The notes beneath the pieces were generated by a model. The model was not told the origin of the DNA and ran no database searches. It saw only the letters and a list, made by a program, of their open reading frames with translations. Positions 9,797-20,793 of a stretch of 64,000 nucleotides of DNA are shown here, one piece after another. The position numbers were made by a program, and so were the translations under genes. The first letter of the stretch is position 1; each line of letters opens with the position of its first letter. This DNA comes from RYN-230 sp963760405 (GTDB taxonomy: Bacteria; Actinomycetota; Actinomycetes; Streptosporangiales; Streptosporangiaceae), in contig CAVXCV010000011.1 in NCBI GenBank assembly GCA_963760405.1, forward strand, positions 124,001 through 188,000, in the 5' to 3' direction.

Positions 9797-10519
9797 CTAA
9801 CCGGGGCGGCAGCCACCGTAGATGACCCAGTCCAGCCGCTTCCAGTAGACGTCAACCCCGTGGAATCCAGCGGACCGGAGGTAATCCAGCTGCGGGGGGA
9901 GCGGGATCATATAGCGGACGTGATTGTCCCAGCGGGCCTGTTCCTCCGGGGTGCGGTGCAGCCGCCCGCGCGCCGCGTCCGGATCGCCCTGGTCGTTCAC
10001 CCGCTCCCAGGCCGCCTCGACCACGGGGTCCGCCGCGCGCACCGGGTCGTAGTTGAGATACCAGCCGCCCGGGGCCAGGCGGGCGAAGATCTCAGCGAAC
10101 AGGCTCCGCTTCCGCTCGTCCGGCAGGTGGTGCACGCACATCGAGGTCACCACCGCATCGAGCGCCGCCGGGATCGCCGCGGGCCAGTCGCCAGCCGACA
10201 TGTCGAACTCGACGTACCGGTAGCGCCCGGCGTAAGGCCGCATCTCACGCTCGCCCGCCCCCATCATCGCGGCGGAGAAGTCAGCCAGGATCGCCGTGCT
10301 GCCCGGGTGCAGGTCGAGGATCGCGCGCGCCGCGGCCCCCGTGCCCGCGCCCAGGTCCAGGAAGGTGAACTCGGCCGGCCCGGCGAAGGGCAGCAGGCGG
10401 GCCATGAACCGCTGCGGCCCGACATGGTTCCGCTCGCGGTCACCTGCTTCCGCGGCCCAGGATGCCACGATGTCCCCGGACTGCCAGATCGCCGCGTTCG
10501 TGTCCGCTGACTGGTCCAT
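9797..10519 (-). CDS. Class I SAM-dependent methyltransferase
   Basis: A 240-residue Rossmann-fold methyltransferase. Motif I, FLDLGAGTGAAARAILD, is near residue 53. ILADFSAAMM follows as the acidic-loop strand. The VVTSMCVHHLPDE motif near residue 128 resembles small-molecule methyltransferases (UbiE/type 11/25). PGGWYLNYDPV corresponds to motif III. No signal or membrane segment is seen. It is convergent with the amidohydrolase gene. The substrate is unknown. Confidence 0.87.
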   Translation of the reverse strand: MDQSADTNAAIWQSGDIVASWAAEAGDRERNHVGPQRFMARLLPFAGPAEFTFLDLGAGTGAAARAILDLHPGSTAILADFSAAMMGAGEREMRPYAGRYRYVEFDMSAGDWPAAIPAALDAVVTSMCVHHLPDERKRSLFAEIFARLAPGGWYLNYDPVRAADPVVEAAWERVNDQGDPDAARGRLHRTPEEQARWDNHVRYMIPLPPQLDYLRSAGFHGVDVYWKRLDWVIYGGCRPG

Positions 10520-10624
10520 GCCCAGCAGGTTACCGAGGCCACCCCGGCAGACGCCGGGCGTAGGCCACCCCCGGCCGGGTGGAGGTTTGCGTTGCGGAAA
10601 AGCGGGCGGCCGGTATCCAGGTGG

Positions 10625-11365
10625 CTAGCGCGGTGACAGCACGCAGAACTCGTTGCCCTCGGGGTCGGCCAGCACCGTCCAGGAGACCTGGTCACCCTGG
10701 CCCACGTCCGCGGGGGTGGCGCCCGCCTGGCGCAGCCGCGCCACCTCGGCGGCGGGGTCGTCACCGCGGTACGGCGCCACGTCGGGATGCACCCGGTTCT
10801 TGACTGCCTTCTGGCCGGGCACCCGGAGGAACTCCAGGTAGGGCCCGGTGCCTTCGGGTGACCGGAGCCCGACGATCTCGTCCTTGGCGTACTCGATCCG
10901 CCAGCCCGCCGCCGTCACCCAGAACTGGGCCAGGGCCGCGGGGTCGGCGCAGTCGGTGAGGATCGCGGCGATGGGGCCGGTGCCGCGGTAGATGTCCCGC
11001 GGTTCCAGCACGCAGAATTCGTTACCCTCCGGGTCCTCCATGACAACCCAGGGCACATCGCCCTGGCCGATGTCGGCCGGCCTGCCGCCGAGGTCCATGG
11101 CCCGGCTGACCAGTTCGGCCTGATGCGCGGCGGAAGTGCTGGCCAGATCGAGGTGCACCCGGTCCTTCCCGGTTTTCGGCTCGGGCACCGGGACGAAGAC
11201 CATCGGCACGGCGACCGGGTCGGGATAGGCGTATCCGGCGGGCCAGACATCCACCTCCTCCTGCGTCTCGTCGGCTATCTCCCAGCCCAGCAGGCTGGAC
11301 CAGAAACGTGCCAGCGCGGCGGGATCGTTGGCATCGGCCACGAGGTGGACCAGGCGTGTCGGCAT
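10625..11365 (-). CDS. Two-domain VOC family (glyoxalase-like) protein
   Basis: A 246-residue protein made of two tandem glyoxalase-like domains. The first, about residues 1-120, begins RLVHLVADANDPAALARFW. The second, about 125-246, contains ILTDCADPAALAQFW. Each ends with the same DPEGNEFCVL strand, which supports an internal duplication. Proteins of this type are annotated only as VOC/glyoxalase-like; the metal ligands are not obvious. Upstream lies the GNAT gene on the same strand, 58 bases away. Confidence 0.87.
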   Translation of the reverse strand: MPTRLVHLVADANDPAALARFWSSLLGWEIADETQEEVDVWPAGYAYPDPVAVPMVFVPVPEPKTGKDRVHLDLASTSAAHQAELVSRAMDLGGRPADIGQGDVPWVVMEDPEGNEFCVLEPRDIYRGTGPIAAILTDCADPAALAQFWVTAAGWRIEYAKDEIVGLRSPEGTGPYLEFLRVPGQKAVKNRVHPDVAPYRGDDPAAEVARLRQAGATPADVGQGDQVSWTVLADPEGNEFCVLSPR

Positions 11366-11423
11366 GAGGCTTAACCTCCCAGAAAGGCGCGGGTGATGCC
11401 AGCCACGCCCGGCCGGAGCGGGG

Positions 11424-11993
11424 TCAGCGCTGGTGACTCGCGGGCAGCGCGCGGATGAGCACGTCGGATACGGGCGAGCCGGGGCGGGGATCGCGCGTCC
11501 GCGCGATCTTGCGCCAGCCCCATTGCTGGAACGCGTCCTGCGCCGGAGTGGCCGCGGTCAGCACGGTCAGGGTCGCCCGTTCCTCGGCCCGGCCCGCCAG
11601 GATCAGGTCGTGCAGGGCCCGGCCGATGCCCTGCCGTCGCCAGGACGCCCGGACCAGCAATTCGGTCAGGGCGAAGGTGCGGCCGGGATGCTCGGCGGTG
11701 ATCTCGTCCGGCAGCGGCGTGGTCAGCTGGCGCCACCAGGAGGTGGACGGCCGGAGCGGCATCCCCGACGCGTACCCGACCAGGTAGCCGCCACGGCGGG
11801 CCTCAGCCAGGACAAAGCCCGGCTGACGGCGCTGGACCCGGAACCGGCTGGCGAATGCCGCGGCCGTGTCCCCCTGCCGGTACGGCGGGTCAGCGTAAAC
11901 CGCGGCGTGGAGATCCTGCAGCTCGCTGGCGTGCGCGGCGGCCTGCGACCCGTCGAGCAGCTGGACCACTATGCCGGGCGTGACCACGACCAC
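11424..11993 (-). CDS. GNAT family N-acetyltransferase
   Basis: A 189-residue acetyltransferase. The acetyl-CoA binding motif A reads LLVRASWRRQGIGRALHDLIL near residues 110-130, with the R/Q-x-x-G-x-G/A core visible as RRQGIGRA. It is followed by LTVLTAATPAQDAFQQWGWRKIARTR, the usual strand-helix end of GNAT folds. A GYASGMPLRPSTSWW segment precedes motif A. The acceptor is unknown. Confidence 0.88.
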   Translation of the reverse strand: MVVVTPGIVVQLLDGSQAAAHASELQDLHAAVYADPPYRQGDTAAAFASRFRVQRRQPGFVLAEARRGGYLVGYASGMPLRPSTSWWRQLTTPLPDEITAEHPGRTFALTELLVRASWRRQGIGRALHDLILAGRAEERATLTVLTAATPAQDAFQQWGWRKIARTRDPRPGSPVSDVLIRALPASHQR

Positions 11994-12052
11994 CCCCCGT
12001 TGAGGCCGCCGCCGGCACCGACCTCAGCGCGGCGGACAACTACGCTGACGGG

Positions 12053-12499
12053 TCAGCGCGCGTATTTCATCACCAGGTCGCCGGCCCGCGGGAGCGCGGC
12101 CTCGACGTGCTTGACCGCGTTGCCGCGGACAGACTTGTACGCCTTGATGACCGTGGGGCGGCCGGAGTTGGCCGCGCGGGCGTCGGTCACCGAGAGCAGG
12201 GCCTCCGACACCTCGTCGCCGCGCTTGGCCAGGTAGTCGCCGAACTCCGAGCCGCCGGAGGCGCGGAAGTCCGCCCAGAACGGCTCGAGCGCGTCCACCA
12301 GCTCCGGGAGCAGGACTTGCACCATGTGCTGGACATGGCCCGGCATGAAGGTGTTCACCGTCTTGTAGGCGAGCTTGACCGCGGTCCCGGAGATCCCTGA
12401 CTTGTCCGAGATCTCCTGCTCGACCAGCGTCCAGCAGTCCACCAGCACCTTGGGCTTGGTGTCCGGGGCGAGCAGGATCTCCTGAAGCGTGGCTGGCAT
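12053..12499 (-). CDS. Conserved hypothetical protein (helical, 148 aa)
   Basis: I do not recognise this protein with certainty; it may belong to a DUF found in actinomycetes. The ATG at 12499 gives MPATLQEILLAPDTKPK and has an AAAAGGAGA site about 14 bases upstream, which is long spacing. The frame continues to 12553 but the extra residues look non-coding. The chain is alpha-helical, with a repeated Asp/Ala-rich pattern and no cysteine cluster, signal peptide or membrane span. Coding-like composition and a clean SD support it as a real gene. Confidence 0.6.
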   Translation of the reverse strand: MPATLQEILLAPDTKPKVLVDCWTLVEQEISDKSGISGTAVKLAYKTVNTFMPGHVQHMVQVLLPELVDALEPFWADFRASGGSEFGDYLAKRGDEVSEALLSVTDARAANSGRPTVIKAYKSVRGNAVKHVEAALPRAGDLVMKYAR

Positions 12500-12611
12500 G
12501 GGTAAGTTCTTCTCCTTTTCGCTGGGGCGTTGCCCGGTGGATCCCGCACGCATGCCCGAGTGAGCCCCGTCTGAGGTCGCCCGGCCGGCCCGGCTCGCGG
12601 TTGACCCGCAT

Positions 12612-12940
12612 AAGTTACCGTGCCCGATTCGGGCGCCGCCTGTTATTAGGCCCTTGTGTTATTAGGCCTTGTGCCGGTGGCGGTGTGACGGCGGAGGGCA
12701 GCCCGGCCTGGCGCACCGCAGCCTGCATGGGTAGCAGGGAACGCCGGTCGTACCTCGGGAGGCAGCGCTGGCGCAGCGCGGCCAGCCGGGCCCCGCCAAG
12801 GTCATCAGCCATCAGCACGCCGCCGCCCCGGTTGCACTCGCCTTGATGCTTACCTTGCCGCCCAGGCCAGATCCGCGGGCCGGGGCGCAGGACGCGGTCA
12901 GCGGGTTTCCTGGCGGTTGCGGCGGGTGGGCGGAATGCGT
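12612..12940. other. Intergenic stretch with a short direct repeat
   Basis: About 330 bases without a credible gene between the helical protein and the AfsR-like regulator. A 12-base unit TGTTATTAGGCC occurs twice in close tandem around 12641-12670, each copy followed by a CTTGTG- or TTGTG-like tail. No other structure was seen. Confidence 0.5.
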
Positions 12941-15900
12941 CTACGAGGTGCGGCGGCCGAAGGCAGGGTCCATGGCTTCGATGCGTATCCGCGCCGACTC
13001 CGCCTCTGGCACGCCGAGCTGCTCGAAGATGTCCAGCGCCTGCCGGAATACGATCCGGGCGGCGTCGGGCCGCTGTGTGCTCAGCGTCGTTTCCGCGATC
13101 CCTTCGAGGATCTTGGCTTCCTCGTATGGATCACCGATCTCCCGGGCCATCCTGAGCGCGGTCTGGTAATGATCAAATGCCTCGCCGTACCGGCCGGAGC
13201 CGCGGCCCACGCCAGCTATCCCGCGAAGCGCGATCACCTGCTGGGAGAGGTCCCCGATCTCCTCGGCGATCGTTTTCGCCTTCTGGTGGTGAATCAGCGC
13301 CTCGTCGTAGCATTCCGCGCTCTGGTAAATGGCGCCGATGTCATTGAGGACATCGGCCTCATCCCGGAGATCGCCGATGTCCGCGGTATATGGCCAGCGC
13401 GCGCCGGTAAGCAGCCAGGCCCTCCTCGTAGGAGCCCTTATAGTGATAGACGCTTCCTATGTTATGGTACAGAATCGCCTCGCTCTGCGCGGCGCCTATC
13501 TCGCTGAATATTTCTAGCGACTTATGGTAGACCTTCGAGCGCGTCTCTATGATAGCCAAAATAGAGTTGCATCCTGCCCAGGTTGTTGAGGGTCTTCGCC
13601 TCGCCGCGCCTGTCCCCGGCCTCGCGGTAGAGCGAAAGGGCGTCACGCAGGTGGTCCATGGCGTCGGGGTAACGCCCAAGCTGCCAGCAGGCGATCCCGG
13701 AGTGGCTCAGCGTATCGGCCACGCCGTGCTGGTCCGCGACGCGGGTACAGAATCCTGGCCTCGCGGAAATAGGCGAGGGCCTCACGGGAACGGGCCGCGC
13801 GCTGGTGCGCCATGCCCATCTGGTCGAGGGCTTCGGCCTCGCCCCGCCGGTCGGCCAGCGACCGGTAGATCGCCGCGGCGTCCTCCGCCAGCGACAGCGT
13901 CGCGTCGTGGCGGCCGGTCTGCTGGCTGACCTCGCCGAGCTCCAGCGACGCCTGCGCGATCCTGGCTGGATCGGCGAGGTCACGGCAGGCCTGCAGGGCC
14001 AGCGTGTGGGCCGCGATGGCCTCGTCCCAGTACGCCCTGATCTCCACGAAGCCGGCCAGCACGTGGGTCAGGTCGGCACACTTCCGCTTCCACTCGTGCC
14101 TGCCCGCGTGCTGCGCGGCCTGCAGGATGTTGTGCCATTCCGATTCCAGCCAGCTTGCCGCGTCTTCCGGCGTGCCCAGCGGCGGGCTGGCGGCTGGCGG
14201 GTAGCTGACCGGCACGGGCATCCGGCGCCGGAACGGGTGCAGCACCCGGTCCGCCTGGTCGGCGGTGTGCAGGTAGTAGTCGAGGAGCCTGCCGACCGCC
14301 TGCCGCTGTTCGTGCGGGGGGTCCTCACGCGCGGCGCATGCAGCCGCGTATTCGCGGATGAGGTCGTGGAAACGGAACTGACCGGCGGGGGCCCGGGCCA
14401 GCAGGTGATGATCGAGCAGGGCGGCGAGGGCCTTCTCGGCTTCGGCGAGGGTGCCGCCACCCAGGGCCGCCGCTGCCTGCAGGCTGACATAAGCGCAGGG
14501 GCTCACGCCCAGCCGCCGGAAGAACCGCTGGTGGTCGGGTTCCAGTGCCCGGTAGGACAGGTCGAAGACCGACATCACCTCGGGGCTGGCCGCGCCGGTG
14601 CCGCCGAAGCGCGCGGGGAACTGCGACAGTTCCTCGATCAGGTCGGCGAGCCGGGGCGGCCGGTCCGGCGCGAGCCTGCTGGCGGTGAGCTGGATCGCGA
14701 GCGGCAAGCGCCCGCACAGCCGCACGGCCGTGGCCACCTCATCCTCGTCATAAGCCGTGCCCTGCCCGGCGATCTTCCGGAACAGCATGACCGCGTCGCC
14801 GACGGACAGCACGTCGAGATTGATCGTGCGGGCACCTTCGAGGTCGGGCAGCCTGCGCCGGGTGGTAATCAGGATCAGGCACCGGCTGGCCGTGGGCAGG
14901 AGCGGGCGGATCTGGTCATGGCCGGCCGCGTCGTCGAGAATCACGACGGCGCGCTGCCGGCTGAACTGGGCGCGCAGCAGCGTCGCGCGCTCGCCGATAG
15001 CGTCCGGTATCTGGGCCGCCGGCGCGGTCAGCATCCGGAGCAGCCGGTAGAGCGCCTCGGCCGCGTCGAGCGCGGGGCGCCCCGGGTCATGAGTGTGCAG
15101 GTTGAGGTAGAACAGCCCATCCGGGTACTGCCCGGAAACAACGCGGGCAGCGTGCAGGGCCAGCGCGGTCTTCCCGACCCCGGCCATGCCCTCGATCACG
15201 CTGACCCCGGGAGTGTCGCCGTGCGCCTGGGTCAGCAGCCCGAGTTCCCCGCTGCGGCCCACGAACTCCATCGTCTCGGGCGGGAGCGTGTCTGGCCGCG
15301 CCCCCCGGCCAGGACGTCGCTCGGCGAGCCGGACGGTCAGCTGGGGGTCATGGCGCAGGATGCGCTGGTGCAGTTCGGACAGCGTCGGCCCGGGCTCGGT
15401 GCCCTGCTCATCGATGAGGCGGCTGCGGGTATCCCGGTAGAGGCTGAGCGCGTCACCCGGCCTGCCGCTCCCGTACAGAGCCGTCATCTGGCAGGCGATT
15501 AACGTCTCATCCAGCGGGTACTGGGGCAGCAGGTGGCGGAGCTCGCCGACCAGGTCGCCATGCCGGCCAAGCTCCAGCTCACACTCGATGCGCTTCAGGA
15601 TGGCCGCCCGGCGCTCCTCGCCGAGGCTGTCACGCATCCGCGCCAGCCAGTCACCGCGGATCCCGGTGAACGCCTGGCCGCGCCAGAGCTTGTCCGCCTC
15701 GCGCAGGAGCGAGGCAGCGTGCTCATAGTCGCCGCTGGCGGTCAGTGCATCCGCTTGCCGGCGCAGGCGGCGGAACTGATGCACGTCGACGGCCTCAGGA
15801 TTGACGTCGAGTTCGTAGCCCCGGTCGCGCCCGGCCAGCCGGACGCTGTCGCCAACGGCCTGCCGCAGCGACGCCCGAAGCCTGGCGATATAGACCGAGA

Positions 15901-16084
15901 GACTCTCGCGGGCCTTGGGCGGAGGCTGCGTATCCCACAGCCGGTCGATGAGAGCCTCAGTCGGCACAATGGTGCGCGGTGTCAATAGCAGGATGGCCAG
16001 GACGCATCGCACCCTGGTCGGGCCAAGATCACATTGTTGCCCGCCCGACCAGAGCTCAATCGGCCCGAGCACCCTAAATTCCAT
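12941..16084 (-). CDS. SARP/AfsR-family regulator (DNA-binding, BTAD, NB-ARC ATPase, TPR), three frame breaks
   Basis: A large regulator of about 1046 residues after correction. Residues 1-95 form the OmpR-type winged helix (MEFRVLGPIELWSGG; LLLTPRTIVPTEALIDRLW). Residues 100-255 form the bacterial transcriptional activation domain. From about 275 is an NB-ARC NTPase with P-loop IEGMAGVGKTALALHAA, Walker-B VVILDDAAG and RCLILITTRRRLP. The C-terminal 400 residues are TPR repeats. One extra base near 13744, 13534 and 13386 breaks the TPR part. Each correction rejoins a continuous TPR pattern, for example RDALE-VYHKSLEIF. The 13.4-13.6 kb part is clearly less GC-rich than its neighbours. Such proteins usually activate secondary-metabolite clusters, but none is visible nearby, so the target is unknown. 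Confidence 0.85.
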
Positions 16085-16533
16085 GATCGCCCTGCATCAT
16101 CTACTGCCTGCCGACGAGCCCGGGAGCCGTCACCAGAACGGCATTCCTGCTGCGTTGATACCCGTCATGAGCGCTTTTCACCCGAATCCTGAGTGAACTA
16201 GTAGGAACGAGGAAATGATGACCCCTGGTCAGCCTGCGGCGCTCACCAACGGTGAGTGAAAGGCGGTGCAATGCGGGCTGGCGTGGCGTGCCGTAACTTG
16301 CGAGGTGCCTGTTATTACAGGGATCCGAGTGAAGTTCCGGCTGGCTATCGCGCCGCGCGTGACGTGGCCCCGGGACCAGGGCAGCGGATACCAAGCGCGC
16401 CGAGGCGGCCGGCCAGATCGATCCGAACGCCGGCGGATTAATCGAAATGCCATATCCCGGGATGGATGGGGGTGTAGCTTCTCTGTCTTAGACGGACCGA
16501 TGTCTAAGAGAGGGCGATGAGGGGATCTTCCCG
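16085..16533. other. Intergenic region upstream of the AfsR-like gene
   Basis: About 450 bases between two divergent genes, less GC-rich than average in places. Apart from the inverted repeat at 16486-16509 I see no gene, RNA or recognisable operator. Promoters for both flanking genes should lie here. Confidence 0.4.
16486..16509. promoter_or_regulatory. Perfect 8+8 inverted repeat (possible operator)
   Basis: TCTTAGAC at 16486-16493 and its exact complement GTCTAAGA at 16502-16509 are separated by 8 bases. It lies 24 bases before the start of the small exported-protein gene. The geometry fits a dimeric regulator site. A weak hairpin is the alternative. No family can be assigned. Confidence 0.5.
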
Positions 16534-16806
16534 ATGAAGACTCACAGGTCATTATGGCGTGTCGTCATGCGGGCCGGCGGATCGGTGGGCGGTGCTCACC
16601 GTAAACCCTCGACCGGGACGGTCCGGTCCCGGGCGGTGCGCGGGATTCTCGTTCTAGGCCTGGTACTGGGCGGCCTCAGTGCCGCAGCGCTGGCATTGCC
16701 GGGACACGGCAGCGCAGTTCACGCGCGCGCGCATCAGCCGGCCGCCAGCCATGCTGCCGCAGTGGCCGCTGGCAGCGCTATCGCGCGCCGGCCCTGGATA
16801 TTTTAA
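16534..16806 (+). CDS. Small putative exported or membrane protein
   Basis: A 90-residue frame starting MKTHRSLWRVVMRAGG. A basic N-terminal 40 residues is followed by one hydrophobic stretch, GILVLGLVLGGLSAAALALPG, and then an Ala/His-rich tail. This resembles a signal-anchor or a small exported peptide. The upstream palindrome and a GAGGGG stretch support expression, but there is no homology I recognise and it could be fortuitous. Confidence 0.35.
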   Translation: MKTHRSLWRVVMRAGGSVGGAHRKPSTGTVRSRAVRGILVLGLVLGGLSAAALALPGHGSAVHARAHQPAASHAAAVAAGSAIARRPWIF

Positions 16807-16928
16807 TTCCTGCTGCGGCAGTAGCCGGCATATCCCAGTAACGGTATTCAGCGGTATGGGCAACGCTCGCTGCCGTGGGCTAAAGGTACCGGGTGCCGTG
16901 CGGCATTATTCCGGTGGAGTGGGCTGTC

Positions 16929-19815
16929 CTACGCGGCCTTCCGCCAGTCCCCGGGCCCGTCACCGGCCCCTGTCCCGCTGAGCAGTGGCCGCAGGAACTG
17001 CCCGGTGTACGACTCCGCCACCGCGGACACCTCTTCTGGCGTCCCCTGGGCGACCAGCAGGCCGCCATCCGGGCCGCCCGCGGGTCCGAGGTCGATGACC
17101 CAGTCCGCTGTCTTGATCACATCGAGGTTGTGCTCGATCACCAGCACGGTATTGCCCATGTTGACGAGCGAGTGCAGCACGCCGAGCAGCTTGCGCACAT
17201 CCTCGGCGTGCAGGCCGGCCGTGGGCTCGTCCAGCACGTAGACCGTCCGGCCGGTCGAGCGCTTCTGCAGCTCCGCGGCCAGCTTCACGCGCTGCGCCTC
17301 GCCGCCGGACAGCGTGGTGGCCGGCTGCCCCAGCCGCAGGTAACCCAGGCCGACCTGCACCAGCGTGCGCAGGTGCCGTGCGATCCGCTCGACCGGCGCG
17401 AAGAACTCGGCGGCCTCCGCGATGGGCATGTCGAGGACCTCGCTGATCGTCTTGCCCTTGTAGTGCACCTCGAGGGTGTCACGGTTGTACCGCGCTCCCT
17501 GGCACACCTCGCACGGAACGTAGACATCCGGCAGGAAGCTCATCTCGATCCTGACCGTGCCGTCGCCCTGGCAGTGCTCACAGCGGCCGCCCTTGACGTT
17601 GAAGGAGAACCGGCCCGGCTGGTAGCCGCGCACCTTCGCCTCTGCCGTCTGCGCGAACAGGTTGCGGATGTGGTCGAACACCCCCGTGTAGGTGGCCGGG
17701 TTCGACCGGGGTGTGCGCCCAAGAGCGGACTGATCGACGCTGACCACCTTGTCGACCTGCTCGATGCCGCTGACCCGGGTATGCCTGGCCCACCGGTAGT
17801 TTCGCGCCGTTGAGCCGGTTCGCGAGTGCCGGGTACAGGACGTCGCTGACCAGCGACGACTTGCCTGACCCGGAGACTCCGGTGACCGCGACCAAGGAGC
17901 CCAGCGGGAACGCCACGTCGACGTTGCGCAGGTTATGCTCGCGCGCGCCCTGGACGACAAGCTCGTAACCCGGCTGCCGGGGCCGGCGCCGCGCGGGCAC
18001 CTCGATCTTCCGGCGCCCGGACAGGTACCCGCCGGTGATCGACTCCGCCGACTGCTCCAGGTCGCTGACGGTGCCGCTGACCACGATCTGGCCCCCGTGC
18101 TGACCAGCCTGCGGGCCGATGTCGACGACCCAGTCCGCAGCCGCGATCGTGTCCTCGTCGTGCTCCACGACGATCACCGTGTTGCCGAGGTCGCGCAGCC
18201 GCAGCAGCGTCTCGATCAGCCGGCGGTTGTCCCGCCGGTGCAGGCCGGCCGATGGCTCGTCCAGGACGTACAGCACGCCGGCCAGGCCGGAGCCGATCTG
18301 GGTCGCGAGCCGGATCCGCTGCGCCTCGCCGCCGGCCAGTGTCGCCGCGGCCCGGTCCAGCGAGAGGTAGCCCAGCCCGACGTCGGCCAGGAAGCCCAGC
18401 CGCGCCTGGATCTCCTGCAGCACCCGTTCGACGATCAGCCGCTCCCGCTGGCTCAGGTCCAGCGCCTGCACCCACTGGGCGGCTTCGCTGACCGGCAGCG
18501 CCGCTATCTCCGCGATCGGGCGGCCATGCACGGTCACCGCCAGGACTTCCGGGCGGAGCCGGGTGCCCGCGCACGCCGGGCACGCTACCTCGCGCATGAA
18601 GCCCTCGTACCTCTCGCGCGCAGCGTCCGACTCGGACTCGGCGTGACGCCGCTCGATCCAGGGCAGCACGCCCTCGTAGCTGACGTGGTACGACCGGTCC
18701 CGGCCGGCCCGCGTGCGGTAGCTGACGTGCACCCGGTCGCCGGTGCCCCGCAGCACCGCCGTCCGCACATCCTCCGGCAGGTCGCGCCACGGGGTGCCGA
18801 GGTCGAAGCCGCGCGCGTCGGCCACGCCCTGCAGCAGCCGCAGGAAGTAGTCGCGCTCCTTCCAGGCCGCCCACGGCGCGATGGCGCCCTGCGCGAGCGA
18901 CCGGCCCGGGTCCGGGATGACCAGTTCGGGGTCAACCTCCCGGCGCACGCCCAGACCAGTGCAGACCGGGCAGGCGCCCGATGGCGAGTTGAACGAGAAC
19001 GTCCGGGGCCCGATCTCGTTGACGGCTAGCGGGTGGCCGTTCGGGCAGGTCAGCCTCTCGGAGAAACGGGGCTGCCGGGCGGGATCGCCGTCCGCGAGGT
19101 CGACGAGATCAAGCATGACCAGGCCGTCCCCGAGGCGCAGCGCGGTCTCGACCGAGTCGGTGATGCGCGGCCGGCTCGACGGCCTGGCCGTGAGCCGGTC
19201 GACGACCACCTCGATGGTGTGCTGGTCCTGCCGCCTCAGCTGCGGCGGCTCGCCCAGCGGGTACACAGTGCCATCCACCCGCACCCGCGCGAAGCCTTTG
19301 CCCTGCAGGCCGGTGAACAGCTGGGCATAGTCGCCGGTGCGCTCCCGCCCGACCGGCGCGAGCAGGTGGAACCGGGTGCCCTCCGGCAGCTCCAGGATGC
19401 GGTCGGTGATCTGCTGCGGCGTCTGCCTGGTGATCGGCTCACCGCAGACCGGGCAGTGCGGCTGGCCGATACGTGCCCAGAGCAGCCGCAGGTAGTCGTA
19501 GATCTCGGTGATGGTGCCGACCGTCGACCGCGGGCTCCGCGACGCCGATTTCTGCTGGATCGACACGGCCGGCGACAGGCCCTCAATGGCGTCCACGTCG
19601 GGCTTGGCCAGCTGCCCGAGAAACTGCCGCGCGTACGCCGACAGCGACTCGACGTAGCGGCGCTGCCCCTCGGCAAAGATCGTGTCGAACGCCAGGCTCG
19701 ACTTTCCCGAGCCAGACACACCGGTGAACACGATCAGGGCGTCCCGGGGCAGGTCGAGATCGACGCTCCGCAGATTGTGCTCGCGGGCGCCACGGACGAT
19801 CAGGCGGTCACTCAC
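16929..19815 (-). CDS. uvrA: Excinuclease ABC subunit UvrA, one frame break
   Basis: The damage-recognition ATPase of nucleotide excision repair, about 961 residues after correction. Two ABC ATPase halves are present. The N-terminal Walker A GVSGSGKSSLAFD is near residue 31, with signature LAGGEAQRIRLATQ and Walker B VLYVLDEPSAGLH. The C-terminal half has GVSGSGKSSLVSD, LSGGEAQRVKLA and VYVLDEPTAGLH. Zinc-binding cysteines appear in CPVCGEPI, ACPVCTGLG and in CEHCQGDGT...CEVC. One extra C near 17789 splits the gene inside the LNGAK...GRHTRVSGIEQVDK segment. It has no uvrB or uvrC beside it, so it may be the main gene or a paralogue of the UvrA2 type. Confidence 0.92.
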
Positions 19816-20056
19816 CAGGGAACTTTCGTGTGCAGGCCGGTGCAGGGGCGGCGGGTCCCCAGACGCAGGTAAAACAAGCTGACCATGACATTCGTTCCCG
19901 GTAAGCGCTCCAGGCCCGGCCGCCGGCCCGCGTCCGCCAGGCCTTCCCAGCGCAGCAGAGAATAGGTAGTGGCCAGGGCGGCGGCCAGCCGGGCGGCGTC
20001 CCGCGCCTGGCGTGAGCGGCCGGCCGGAGCGGCTGGCACGGGAGGAAGGTCGGCGG

Positions 20057-20760
20057 ATGGCTCCAGGTGAGCCGCCCGGGGAACTGATCGGTACCGGACG
20101 GTCGGCCGATGTGTACGCGATCGGCAGTGACCGGGTCCTGCGCCGCTTCCGGACTCGGTGGGACGTGCGGGCCGAGGCTGAGCTGATGGTCTACCTGGAG
20201 CAGGCCGGCTACCCGGTGCCGAAGGTCTACCACGCCAGTGGCTCCGACCTGGTAATGGAGCGGCTCGATGGCCGGGACATGCTGGCCGACCTGGGTGCCG
20301 GCCATGGCTGGTGGGCCGGCACGCACGCACGCTGGCCGGGCTGCACAACCGGCCGCATGTGATTCCGGCGCCCGCCGGGCTGCGGCCGGGGCTCGGGCCG
20401 GGAGATAAGGTCCTGCACCTGGACCTCCATCCGGCGAATGTGATGCTGACCAGCCGTGGTCCCATGGTGATCGACTGGACCAACGCGCGGGCCGGCCCCG
20501 CGGGCGCCGACGTTGCGATGGCATACCTGATCATGGGCAGCTCGGAGGTCGATCAAGTGCCGGTGCTGCTGCGCCCGCTGCTGAAGTCCATTCGTGCCAC
20601 GCTGATCAGGCAGTTCCTGAGCTCAGTGCGGGACGACCCGAAGCCGTATATCGCCACGGTGGCCAGGGAGCGGGTCAAGGACCCGAACGTACGACCCGCC
20701 GAGGCGCAATGGCTGCTCCGGATGGCCGAGCGCCAGCCGGCCTTTGGGCGCTTGATCTAA
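20057..20760 (+). CDS. APH-fold phosphotransferase (kinase-like), frame break
   Basis: An aminoglycoside-phosphotransferase/choline-kinase fold protein of about 234 residues. The ATG at 20057 follows GGGAGGAAGG. The N-lobe has LIGTGRSADVYAIGSDRVLRRF. The catalytic loop reads LHLDLHPANVML, with the metal-binding VIDWTNARAGPAGADVA downstream. One base seems to be missing near 20320: the upstream frame ends in nonsense after DLGAGHGWWAG and the downstream one resumes at RHARTLAGLHNRPH. The phosphate acceptor is unknown. Confidence 0.75.
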
Positions 20761-20793
20761 TGGTTAGACCATATTATAGTTAGCTCCTTCCGG

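Noticed and set aside
12941..16084. Signs of a biosynthetic gene cluster near the SARP regulator
   Set aside because: No PKS, NRPS, terpene or RiPP genes within reach. Neighbours are housekeeping or unknown.
20761..20793. AT-rich stretch before the phosphotransferase gene as a KstR site
   Set aside because: It has TGGT-TAGA-CCA symmetry but lacks the AACnnGTT core, so it does not match the KstR consensus.
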